Below are positions 25,300 to 33,230 of a stretch of DNA of 64,000 nt, in pieces. Within the stretch, counting starts at the first letter, position 1; every line of letters begins with the position of its first letter. The DNA lies in assembly GCA_016873895.1 (NCBI GenBank), contig VGVV01000001.1, positions 1 through 64,000 on the forward strand, in the 5' to 3' direction. Origin of the DNA: Ignavibacteria bacterium (GTDB lineage Bacteria; Bacteroidota; Ignavibacteria; Kapaibacteriales; Kapaibacteriaceae). The position numbers were made by a program, and so were the translations under genes. Below the pieces are notes generated by a model. It worked only from the letters and a program-made list of their open reading frames with translations, ran no database searches and was not told where the DNA came from.

Positions 25300-25935
25300 G
25301 ACGCTCGTCCAACAGTCCAATAACTCATCCGCCAGTTTGTGATCCGGATACACATCCGCTACAAGCTGGCGGAACTGTTTTCCGTGGTTCATGTGCACCA
25401 GATGGCATAGCTCGTGCACGACCACCCCACGTATGCACGTGTCGGGCACGCGGATAAGGTGCTCGTTTAGCGTGATCACACCCGTACGTGTGCAGGAGCC
25501 CCATCGGCGCTTCATCTTGCGTAGTTTCAGTCCAGCATAGCGCAGCCCATGCACCCCAAATGACGGAACATACTCGCGGATGACCTCTTCAAACACCTGC
25601 TTGGCCTGATCACGCTGCCAATTCTCCACCCATCTGCGAGCAGATTCGTCTTCGGTTATGCGCGCAGGTACAGCCAAATTAGCCCCCTGCCAACCCCAGG
25701 TGATGAGATTCCCGCGATGGTAAAACTCACGAGGATGCGTACGTTGCGGTACAATTGAGCGCCGGCGTGCAACCCTGCTTAGCTGGACTTCTATCCAGTC
25801 CTGCCGCAATGCAAGAAATCTCTCAATCTCGTAGAGGGGTACCCGTAAGGGGGCCCGCACCACCACTCTAGCGCTCGACTGAACCTCAACTGAAATCGTT
25901 CTGCGCTTACTTCTGAACAGTTCGTACGAAATCAT
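25267..25935 (-). CDS. YgjP-like metallopeptidase (DUF45, M48-type)
   Basis: 222 residues. The zinc site is HELCHLVHMNHGKQF (about 172-186): HExxH plus the third His five residues on. The preceding RRWGSCTRTGVITLNEHLIRVP, with the W-G-S-C box, is the other family signature. The N-terminal domain is a small beta unit (SKRRTISVEVQSSARVVVRAP). E. coli YgjP relatives are zinc peptidases of unclear substrate. Cytoplasmic; no signal peptide. Convergent with the bacilliredoxin gene and overlapping it. Confidence 0.9.
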   Translation of the reverse strand: MISYELFRSKRRTISVEVQSSARVVVRAPLRVPLYEIERFLALRQDWIEVQLSRVARRRSIVPQRTHPREFYHRGNLITWGWQGANLAVPARITEDESARRWVENWQRDQAKQVFEEVIREYVPSFGVHGLRYAGLKLRKMKRRWGSCTRTGVITLNEHLIRVPDTCIRGVVVHELCHLVHMNHGKQFRQLVADVYPDHKLADELLDCWTSVLGAGADLVEG

Positions 25936-25978
25936 AAATGAGGTAACATTTTCGGCCGTTACGAGTTAATACGAGTTG

Positions 25979-26548
25979 ATGCAAAGTCCGTTTAGCGAAT
26001 ATACCGACACCGAACTCTATGCGCTCTTGCGCACGGAGCGACGCGACGTAGCGTTTGCTGAATTGTACTCGCGTTTATCGCAAAATGTTTTTGCCTACAC
26101 GATGCGCTTACTTGGCGATCGGGATCGCGCATATGATGTTTTTCAAGAAACATTTTTGCGGCTCTATCAAAGTGCCGATCGGATTAGCTATCTGGAGAAC
26201 GTACGGGCCTACACGCTAACGATATGTCGCAATCTATATCTGAACGAAAAGAAACGTGCGCAGACACAGATGGTAGAGTTTGACGACACGCTCTACAACC
26301 CGGGTGTTTCGCGTGAGTCGGATCGTCAGGAGATGCTCAAGCTGATTCACATGGCCATGGAGCTTTTGCCTCACGACATGAAAGAGGCATTCGTTCTACG
26401 TGAATATGACGGTTTAACCTATCATGAGATTAGCTCGCTCCTGAACATCAAACTTGATACAGCAAAGGTGCGTGTGTTTCGAGCACGACAGCGCATAAAG
26501 GAAATTCTTGAGCCGTACCTAAATGAGTTTACAAAAGAAAATGATTAA
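25979..26548 (+). CDS. ECF-type RNA polymerase sigma factor
   Basis: 189 residues from ATG 25979. Region 2 is visible as FAELYSRLSQNVFAYTMRLL, then DRDRAYDVFQETFLRLYQ and ENVRAYTLTICRNLYLNEKK. Region 4 has LPHDMKEAFVLREYDGLTYHEISSLL and LDTAKVRVFRARQRIKEIL, the recognition helix. It would direct polymerase to a small regulon. The gene 12 bp downstream encodes a membrane protein with a short cytosolic N-terminus, very likely its regulator. A TAACATTTTCGGCC stretch upstream may be part of its promoter. Confidence 0.93.
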   Translation: MQSPFSEYTDTELYALLRTERRDVAFAELYSRLSQNVFAYTMRLLGDRDRAYDVFQETFLRLYQSADRISYLENVRAYTLTICRNLYLNEKKRAQTQMVEFDDTLYNPGVSRESDRQEMLKLIHMAMELLPHDMKEAFVLREYDGLTYHEISSLLNIKLDTAKVRVFRARQRIKEILEPYLNEFTKEND

Positions 26549-26560
26549 GTAGAGAACATC

Positions 26561-27751
26561 ATGCCTCATACATACAACGAACGCATACATAAGCTTCTCG
26601 ATGGCGAGCTGGACTATCCAAGCGAGTCCGTGCTGTTTAGTGAGCTTGCACAGAACAGCGAGCTTCGTTCAGAGTTCATGCAACTCCTGGCCATTCGTAC
26701 AGCCGTCCAGCAGGATCGCGCGGCTTTGATTCCGCCTGTTGCCCTTACGGGGTCTGTTTTTGCCGGACTTGGCATTGCCTCGCCCCTTGCCGGCGCAGCA
26801 GCAGGTGCGGCCGCTGGTGCAGCAGGTGGCGCGATGGCAAGCACATGGCTCTCGAAGATCATCGTACCCGCCATAGCCGCAATAGCCGCCGCCGGCATCA
26901 CATATGGGATAACAGCGAGCAGCGAGCAGCGAACAGCGAGCAGCGAACAGCGAACAGCGAGTAGCGAGCAGCGGGTAGCGAGTAGCGAGCAGCGGGCAGC
27001 GGGCAGCGAGCAGCGGGTAGCGAGCAGAGAATCTGAGATACGACGTTTGCGTAGCGAAGTTGCGATGCTGCAGTTAGAGCTCCTCAACGCGCTGGATCGT
27101 GTGGAGGTTGCGCCTGTTGAGAACAGCACGCTGTCCGTGGAGAATGTTGAGACGGAGACCAGGGCCACACCGATCGATCTGTCACACACGATCACGCTCG
27201 CGCGCGAGACAGATGCGCGCGTGATCATGCCAATGAGCCAGACGCCGATCACGCCTGAGTATCGCGATTACCCAGCGTTTCTTGTGCAGTTCCGTGGATT
27301 AGCATCGTCGGGATTGACAACTGTAAACGTAGCACCTCAAAAGTCGCTGCTTGAAAATGCCAACCTCGCTCTGATGTATCAGCTATCTCCAAGACACTTG
27401 ATAGGGTTCGAGGTAGGTAGCGAATCGTTTCCGATGTCCTTCGAGGGCACCCGTAACGGCCAACAGATTCGATATGAGCAACAGCCTGTTTCCACGTGGG
27501 CTGGTGTAGCATATCGGCATTCCTTTGGCCCAATTGGCAATTCAGCATTTACGCCGTTCGCCCAAGGTTTGATAGGGGGCTCACAGTTAGGCCCGCTGGG
27601 CCGCATCACTGGTGGACTTCAATACTCACCGCTTGGGCCACTAACATTCATGTTAGGTTTAGAAGGCACATCTATGGCCTACACCCATCAAGACCGTTGG
27701 TTTACATCGTCAAAAATCGGCCTCACCTATGGCCTGGCCATCCGGTTCTAA
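26561..27751 (+). CDS. Putative anti-sigma factor fused to a barrel-like C-terminal domain
   Basis: 396 residues, co-transcribed with the sigma factor (12-bp gap). Layout: residues 1-55 form a small helical, cytosolic domain (HKLLDGELDYPSESVLFSEL) like zinc-less anti-sigma domains. An Ala/Gly-rich segment (65-92) and a membrane helix (about 98-117) follow. Residues about 118-155 are tandem SSEQRTA-like heptapeptides encoded by a heptanucleotide array. A coiled coil (SEIRRLRSEVAMLQLELLNAL) comes next, and residues about 230-396 are alternating strands with Gly/aromatic turns ending ...GLTYGLAIRF, the usual ending of outer-membrane barrels. No such architecture is familiar to me. The anti-sigma role is inferred from position and N-terminus. 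Confidence 0.6.
   Translation: MPHTYNERIHKLLDGELDYPSESVLFSELAQNSELRSEFMQLLAIRTAVQQDRAALIPPVALTGSVFAGLGIASPLAGAAAGAAAGAAGGAMASTWLSKIIVPAIAAIAAAGITYGITASSEQRTASSEQRTASSEQRVASSEQRAAGSEQRVASRESEIRRLRSEVAMLQLELLNALDRVEVAPVENSTLSVENVETETRATPIDLSHTITLARETDARVIMPMSQTPITPEYRDYPAFLVQFRGLASSGLTTVNVAPQKSLLENANLALMYQLSPRHLIGFEVGSESFPMSFEGTRNGQQIRYEQQPVSTWAGVAYRHSFGPIGNSAFTPFAQGLIGGSQLGPLGRITGGLQYSPLGPLTFMLGLEGTSMAYTHQDRWFTSSKIGLTYGLAIRF
26914..27025 (+). repeat. Heptanucleotide tandem array inside a coding region, 16 units of AGCGRRY
   Basis: Sixteen contiguous 7-bp units of AGCGAGC, AGCGAAC, AGCGAGT, AGCGGGT and AGCGGGC. Three units equal 21 bp, so the array codes for a 7-residue repeat. The same unit makes the non-coding array at 35896-35958. 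Confidence 0.95.
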
Positions 27752-27775
27752 AATTGTCAGAAAAGCAACGTCATC

Positions 27776-28357
27776 ATGAAAACCAATACAACACTAAACC
27801 TTGCTGCTTCACTAGCACTCCTTGTAGTGCTCATCAGTGCTTGCACATCCCCACTCGACACCACAGCTCCGCGTAATGAGACGCCGATAACTCCAGCGGA
27901 AAAAATCACCCCACAGTCCTACTCCGTGGCCTGTAAAACCGCATATGGTAATTATGTGGTCAAGGGGCTACCCACCATCAAAATCGACACCACCACAACG
28001 CCAATGCGCTTCTGGTTCGATTTTATGATGGATGCAACAGACACAGCCGGCCTCTCGCCCCTGCTGCACTCATTCCGCGTGCGCTTAGACTCTTTCCCTG
28101 GAGATGGATTAATAACAATCCTGTCAAATCGCGAAGTCCAACTCCAGGCAGATTTCGGTCCTTCCTGGGGCGGCCTTCAGAGCTACTGGACAGATCCAAA
28201 CTCCAACACGGCATCGATTATCGTTGCCGAGCACCCCCGCGAGGCCGGCAAGCCCCGCACAGTCACTATCACCCTATTCATCTTCCTCAACAAGGACAAT
28301 TTCTACCGTCCAGCCCCCCAACAGCAGGTCCTGGGAACGGTTACGTTGACGATCTAG
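27776..28357 (+). CDS. Lipoprotein of unknown function
   Basis: 193 residues. The signal peptide ends in a lipobox, VLISAC, with Cys at residue 23, followed by a Thr/Pro-rich linker (TSPLDTTAPRNETPITPAEK) and a beta-rich domain. ASIIVAEHPREAGKPRTVTITLFIFL is its most hydrophobic stretch. It follows the sigma-regulator gene by 24 bp on the same strand and may share the operon. No family recognised. A heptanucleotide array begins at its stop codon. Confidence 0.65.
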   Translation: MKTNTTLNLAASLALLVVLISACTSPLDTTAPRNETPITPAEKITPQSYSVACKTAYGNYVVKGLPTIKIDTTTTPMRFWFDFMMDATDTAGLSPLLHSFRVRLDSFPGDGLITILSNREVQLQADFGPSWGGLQSYWTDPNSNTASIIVAEHPREAGKPRTVTITLFIFLNKDNFYRPAPQQQVLGTVTLTI

Positions 28358-28410
28358 GGACTAGGGACTAGGTACTAGGTACTAGGTACGAGGTACGAGG
28401 TTCGAGGTGC
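28355..28410. repeat. Heptanucleotide array, left arm (TAGGKAC-type, 8 units)
   Basis: Eight units drifting from TAGGGAC through TAGGTAC to GAGGTAC, GAGGTTC and GAGGTGC. The first unit begins with the TAG stop codon of the lipoprotein gene. It is complementary to the right arm at 28475-28523. Confidence 0.9.
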
Positions 28411-28420
28411 AGGTTTGTCA

Positions 28421-28438
28421 TTCCCGCGGAAGCGGGAA
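28421..28438. repeat. REP-like palindrome
   Basis: TTCCCGC and GCGGGAA pair around GGAA, the extragenic palindrome type also seen at 5114-5133. It sits between the two arms of the heptamer array. Confidence 0.75.
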
Positions 28439-28474
28439 AGACGAGATACAATCTTCGTACACTTGTGGACCCTC

Positions 28475-28523
28475 GTACCTTGTACCTAGTACCTAGTACC
28501 TAGTACCTTGTACCTAGTACCTG
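28475..28523. repeat. Heptanucleotide array, right arm (GTACCTW, 7 units)
   Basis: Seven units of GTACCTA, GTACCTT and GTACCTG, in inverted orientation to the left arm, so the whole 28355-28523 block could form a large cruciform. Between this and the next gene (28524-28608) only promoter and ribosome-site sequence is expected. Confidence 0.9.
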
Positions 28524-28608
28524 TAACTTTCCTCCCCTTCTCGGTATCATCATTACTGATGATTCAGCAGATAATCTAGTTTTACCCCATCTACTACGGA
28601 GGGCGTCT

Positions 28609-31212
28609 ATGCGAACGTTCCGTTTACTTCAACAAATTGGCATGATGCTGTCGGTTTTGGTAGCATCTGTCGTGAGTGTTAGCGCACAGCAACTACCTGC
28701 GCCAACAGAACTTACAGCAACAGTGCAGGGTGGTGCCAATGGCACAGCTGGATACGTTGTGCTTACCTGGAAGGGCATCAAAACTGCCCCTACACCACTA
28801 AAGTACACAGTATACCAAGCCTCGGGTGAGACCGAGGATGTGACCAAGTTCACGAAGGTTGCAGCTATTCTGCACAATGCTAAAGCGCTTGAGCTCACCT
28901 ACACAGCAACCATCCAAGGTTTGAAGGCGGGTGTGTACACGTTCTTTGTAAAGGGCTACTGGGACGGTGGAACCGAGGGACCACGCACCGCGATCAAGGT
29001 TGTCGAGGTAAAGGGCACCGTCACCAAGGGACTCCGCTTTGTCAGTGCACCGGTTGCTACCGGTACAACAACAAAGCCATACTATTACTCTGCAAAAGCT
29101 GAATCGGATAACCCAGCAAAGATTACCTACACGTTAGTTTCAGGCCCACAGGGCATGACGATCAACAAGGAAACAGGCAAGATCACATGGGAGAAGCCTG
29201 TCGCTGGACGTTACGAAATTTCAATAGCTGCCGTTCAGGTTGTCGATGGTAAGGAAGTCGTTGTAAAGCAGAACTTCCTCTTGGTTATCTCTGAAGGAGA
29301 TGGTCAGACTGGAACACTGAAGTTTGTTTCTCAGCCAGTAACAGTCGGGTTCGTTGGCGTTAAGTATACCTATGCCGCCAAGGCAACAGTTCTTGGTGTC
29401 AATACGACGGTTATGTACAAGCTCGATGGCGCACCAGCAGGCATGGTGATCAACGAGAATACAGGCGTTATCACATGGGAGAACCCAGTTGCAGGCACAT
29501 ATCGTTTTGTTGTGCTTGCCAAGGCAGTCGTCAACGGCAAGGAAGTAGTTGCTACTCAAGTTGTTGAGCTTGTCATCAAGGAGAAGGATGGCGGCGAAGC
29601 AAAGGGTTGCGCAAAGATCAAGGGTACTGTGACCAACGAAGGCAACGTCAATGAGACTGTCAACGGTGTTGTAACAGCATGGCGTCAAGAAGTGATTAAG
29701 AAGGAAAACGGCAATTCAACCACGACCTATCGTCCCGTATACAAGGCAGAGATCAAGAACGGATCATACGTTCTTATGCTTCCAGCCGGCACGTACAAGA
29801 TTCGCGTTGAAGGCGCAGGGATGGTAGCTGAATGGTATGACAACGTCGTTGAACTTGCCGACGCTAAGGATGTTGTTATCGAATGCGATGTTATCAAAGA
29901 GATCGACTTTGCCGTAGTCATGCGCGCGAAGCCAGTGCTTGTGGTTGCTGAAGGTCGCGTGTTCGATGAAATAACGAACGAGCCAGTCAAGGCAGTCGTC
30001 GTGTTCGAAGCTCGTGGTAAAGAAGGCACAGCCGATCCACGTTATGCTCGCATTGTTGCTGAGACACGCGAGGATGGATCCTACGAGATCAAGATTCAGT
30101 CTGGTGTCAATTACATCGGTACTGCTCGCGCCGCAGGACGTGATGCGGCTGGAAATCAATATCTGGTAGAGTTCTACAACAACACCAATGATGCTGTCTC
30201 AGCAACATCGATCAACATCACAGAGAACAAGGGCGGTTTCGACTTCCCGATGAACAAGCGTGAGTCGTACAACAACGGCTTCGGTGGCACGATGAAGAAC
30301 AGCTACACACAGGCTGGTGTTGCTGGCAAGGTTGTCGCATATCGCTTCACAATCGTAACAAACGACAAGGGTGATGTTGTCTCGAAGAACGTCGAAGCCA
30401 CATCGGTAGAGACAGATCAGGACGGTAACTACACCTTCACAAACATGATCCCTGGCAACTACGTTGTCTTTGGTGTTCCTGCAAAGCGTCCTGCTATGCC
30501 AGGTTGGATGGTTCTCGGTGCGCTTGCTGCCAAGGAATCAGGCAAGGCAACACAGGTATCGGTTGGTGATGTAATGGTAGCTGTGCAGTACGACATCCTG
30601 CTTGACACTGTCAAGACAGAAAAGGGCAAGGGTCGCGTTCGTGGACATGTCTACGACAAGCGTGGCGGCATCGTGAAGACGGGCGTTGACAAGACCCAAG
30701 AAGCATCAGCTGTCATGGGTGCCTTTATCATTGCACGCGACGAAGACGGCGACATCGTAGACTTTGCGCTTTCTGAGGACGAAGGTTCATTCGACATGAC
30801 AGAAGTTGCAATGGGTAACATCACGATTGTTGCTGATCGTATTGGTTTTGATCCTACAACACAAGTCGTAGCAGTTGAAGCAGCAAATGCTGATCGCGTC
30901 ATCGCAATTGGCCTGATGAAGAACACCACAACAAGTGTTGAAGTACCAGTCGATGAAGTTGGCACATCAATCAACCTTTGGCCAAACCCAGCAGCTGTTT
31001 CTGCTTCGTTGCAATTCACAGCTCAGCCAGGTGTAGCAGTGGTTCGCATTGTGTCCATGACGGGTGTTGAACTTGCATCACAGCAGTACACACTCGACGG
31101 TGGCATGCAGACGCTGACGGTCAACACTGCTTCGCTCCCAGCTGGCATGGTCATGGTTCACGTCACCAACGGATCAACATCGTTCGCACTCCCGCTGAAC
31201 ATTGTCCGCTAA
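28609..31212 (+). CDS. Large secreted surface protein with Ig-like repeats and T9SS sorting tail
   Basis: 867 residues, preceded by a strong GGAGGG site. Signal peptide 1-26 (ending VSVSAQ). Residues about 30-135 form a fibronectin-like domain (PTELTATVQGG). Two putative Ig domains follow, about 140-235 and 236-330, each with the pattern GP/APxGMxINxxTGxITWExPVAGxYxxxxxA. Then there are several carboxypeptidase-regulatory-like beta domains, such as EGRVFDEITNEPVKAVVVFEA and RVRGHVYDKRGGIV. The last 80 residues (INLWPNPAAVSASLQF, ending SFALPLNIVR) are a type A T9SS sorting domain. Codons are strongly restricted (mostly C-ending), suggesting high expression. Likely a structural coat or adhesin. 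Confidence 0.85.
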   Translation: MRTFRLLQQIGMMLSVLVASVVSVSAQQLPAPTELTATVQGGANGTAGYVVLTWKGIKTAPTPLKYTVYQASGETEDVTKFTKVAAILHNAKALELTYTATIQGLKAGVYTFFVKGYWDGGTEGPRTAIKVVEVKGTVTKGLRFVSAPVATGTTTKPYYYSAKAESDNPAKITYTLVSGPQGMTINKETGKITWEKPVAGRYEISIAAVQVVDGKEVVVKQNFLLVISEGDGQTGTLKFVSQPVTVGFVGVKYTYAAKATVLGVNTTVMYKLDGAPAGMVINENTGVITWENPVAGTYRFVVLAKAVVNGKEVVATQVVELVIKEKDGGEAKGCAKIKGTVTNEGNVNETVNGVVTAWRQEVIKKENGNSTTTYRPVYKAEIKNGSYVLMLPAGTYKIRVEGAGMVAEWYDNVVELADAKDVVIECDVIKEIDFAVVMRAKPVLVVAEGRVFDEITNEPVKAVVVFEARGKEGTADPRYARIVAETREDGSYEIKIQSGVNYIGTARAAGRDAAGNQYLVEFYNNTNDAVSATSINITENKGGFDFPMNKRESYNNGFGGTMKNSYTQAGVAGKVVAYRFTIVTNDKGDVVSKNVEATSVETDQDGNYTFTNMIPGNYVVFGVPAKRPAMPGWMVLGALAAKESGKATQVSVGDVMVAVQYDILLDTVKTEKGKGRVRGHVYDKRGGIVKTGVDKTQEASAVMGAFIIARDEDGDIVDFALSEDEGSFDMTEVAMGNITIVADRIGFDPTTQVVAVEAANADRVIAIGLMKNTTTSVEVPVDEVGTSINLWPNPAAVSASLQFTAQPGVAVVRIVSMTGVELASQQYTLDGGMQTLTVNTASLPAGMVMVHVTNGSTSFALPLNIVR

Positions 31213-31236
31213 GCCCCCTCGAATTGCATACATATC

Positions 31237-31272
31237 AAGGGTCGCAGGAAACTGCGACCCTTTTCTTTTTTC
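31237..31272 (+). terminator. Terminator after the surface protein
   Basis: AAGGGTCGCAG, loop GAAA, CTGCGACCCTT, then TTCTTTTTT: strong intrinsic terminator 25 bp after the stop. Confidence 0.93.
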
Positions 31273-31295
31273 TGTCAATGCCTAGCTTTGCCCGT

Positions 31296-33230
31296 ATGAA
31301 CCTGCTTGCCCCCATTATCCTGTTAATCTCGGCCACAACCCTTGTTGCCCAGATCTCATCACCCGATAGGTTTCGTTCGCAGATCTTCGATGTCCAGCAT
31401 TACGATGCAGGCATTACGTTTCCCGATCCACCAACGCGTTCTATTGTGGCAGATGTGAAGATCGTTGTTCAATGGGAGGCTGACGCAGTAGCTCCAACGT
31501 TCCCCTTCCACTTACGAGACCTAACAATCGACTCTGTATTCGTAAATGGGTCTCGTGCGGCATGGTCAACAATCGGCACTCAAGACATGGACACCATGCA
31601 TCACCGTGTGCAGCTGAAAGGTGCTGTGTCGCGCGGTCAACGTGATACTGTCCGTGTGTTCTATCATGGCCTGATGACAAATGAAGGGGGCTCATCACCG
31701 TGGGGAGGCGTGCATTATCAGGATCAGGTACTCTATGCACTCGGAGTGGGCTTTGCAAACAACTATGTAAGCACAACACAGCATTGGCTTGCATGTTATG
31801 ACCATCCATCGGACAAGGCCACATTTAGCGGACGCTTTCGCGTGCCTACAGGGGGCTGGGTTGTTGCTTCGGTTGGACCAGAGCAGCCAGCTACGTCAGC
31901 CGATACGCTAGTAGAGTACACCTGGGTAGAGCGTAACCAGATCGCAACGTACCTCATGACGTTTGCAGTTGGCAAGTACACCTCTCACCGCATGCAGGAC
32001 ATGTCGAGCAAGAACGTGCCCCATGTGTTCTACTACTTGCCTCGCGATCAAGCCAAGAGCATACAGTCCTACGCACTCGTCCCGCAGATGACAGCGCACT
32101 TGGCGTCATGGTTCGGCGATTACCCGTTCGATAAAGTTGGTTACTGCAACACCTACAAAGGAGCAATGGAACATCAGTCGATGATCTCCATGCCCGTTGC
32201 AACAATCCAGCGTGGTGATACGATGAACATAACCGCAGCGCACGAGCTTGCTCATCAGTGGTTTGGCGACTATGTAACTCCACGAGACTTTCGGTACGCT
32301 TGGCTCACGGAAAGCTTTGCAACATTCTCCGAAGCATTATGGATTGAGCACAAGCGTGGGTGGGATGCATATCTTAAGGAACTCGAGGTGAAAGCACGAA
32401 GCGCAATCTCTGCCGCTGCTCGTGAGGGTACTTTTGCTCTTGAAGCATTCCCCCGCACAGCCCCCTCTTCAAACTACCCCCAGACCATCTATCAGAAGGG
32501 GGCAGTTGTTGTTGGCATGATGCGCGCAATTGCGGGTGATGATGCGTTTAAAAATGGACTGCAGTATTATCTCCGTCGCAGCGATCATCGCTACGGCAAC
32601 GCCCAAACAGAGACCATGGCCGAGTCACTTCGTTCGGCTCTTGGCAAGCAAACCTATGACTTCTTCAACGAATGGGTTACAGGCAAGGGATGGGCAAAGC
32701 TGCGTGTTGAACAACGCAAGGACACCAATGGTATTCTGGTAACTATCCAGCAGGTGCAGAAGCAGCAGTTTCCCGACTGGCCTATCTTTACTACCCTTCC
32801 GCTCAACGTTACCTACACAAACATCTCGGGTAACAAGGAGGATCGCATCATGTATCCTGATGATCGTGGTGTGATCGAGTTCGAGTGTCTTGAACTTCTG
32901 GGTGTAAACTCTGGAAGCAAGTCACGATGCATGTGCGAGGTGCAAACGATTAGCAACGTAGACCAAGCAGATGACAACGAATCCATAACGCTTGCACCGA
33001 TTCCTGCAAGCGATCGCATGATCGTTACGAGAAGGGGATCTTCAGAGCGCGAGTATTCGATGACGATCATCGATGCACGAGGAGCAGTGGTCGAAAACAG
33101 AACCGACACAATGTGCGACAGTGGGTGCGTGCTTGATGTTAGCTCCTATCCAAGCGGCGCATATATCCTGGTGATGAGCTTTGGTAAGAGCACCACACGG
33201 CTACCATTTACTGTTACACGCGGAGAGTGA
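31296..33230 (+). CDS. M1-family aminopeptidase with T9SS sorting tail
   Basis: 644 residues from ATG 31296 (MNLLAPIILLISATTLVAQ), a good signal peptide; earlier ATG codons overlap the terminator. Zinc-metallopeptidase site HELAHQWFGDYV followed about 18 residues later by the ligand Glu in WLTESFATF. The exopeptidase motif, normally GAMEN, reads GAMEHQSM here. FNEWVTGKGWAKL belongs to the C-terminal part of the catalytic region. The final 80 residues (LAPIPASDRMIVTRRG, ending RLPFTVTRGE) are a T9SS sorting domain, so the enzyme works at the cell surface or outside, probably trimming peptides. Ends 17 bp inside the convergent ABC permease gene. Confidence 0.9.
   Translation: MNLLAPIILLISATTLVAQISSPDRFRSQIFDVQHYDAGITFPDPPTRSIVADVKIVVQWEADAVAPTFPFHLRDLTIDSVFVNGSRAAWSTIGTQDMDTMHHRVQLKGAVSRGQRDTVRVFYHGLMTNEGGSSPWGGVHYQDQVLYALGVGFANNYVSTTQHWLACYDHPSDKATFSGRFRVPTGGWVVASVGPEQPATSADTLVEYTWVERNQIATYLMTFAVGKYTSHRMQDMSSKNVPHVFYYLPRDQAKSIQSYALVPQMTAHLASWFGDYPFDKVGYCNTYKGAMEHQSMISMPVATIQRGDTMNITAAHELAHQWFGDYVTPRDFRYAWLTESFATFSEALWIEHKRGWDAYLKELEVKARSAISAAAREGTFALEAFPRTAPSSNYPQTIYQKGAVVVGMMRAIAGDDAFKNGLQYYLRRSDHRYGNAQTETMAESLRSALGKQTYDFFNEWVTGKGWAKLRVEQRKDTNGILVTIQQVQKQQFPDWPIFTTLPLNVTYTNISGNKEDRIMYPDDRGVIEFECLELLGVNSGSKSRCMCEVQTISNVDQADDNESITLAPIPASDRMIVTRRGSSEREYSMTIIDARGAVVENRTDTMCDSGCVLDVSSYPSGAYILVMSFGKSTTRLPFTVTRGE

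Noticed and set aside
26914..27025. Possible CRISPR array
   Set aside because: The units are 7 bp and contiguous without spacers, and most of them are translated.
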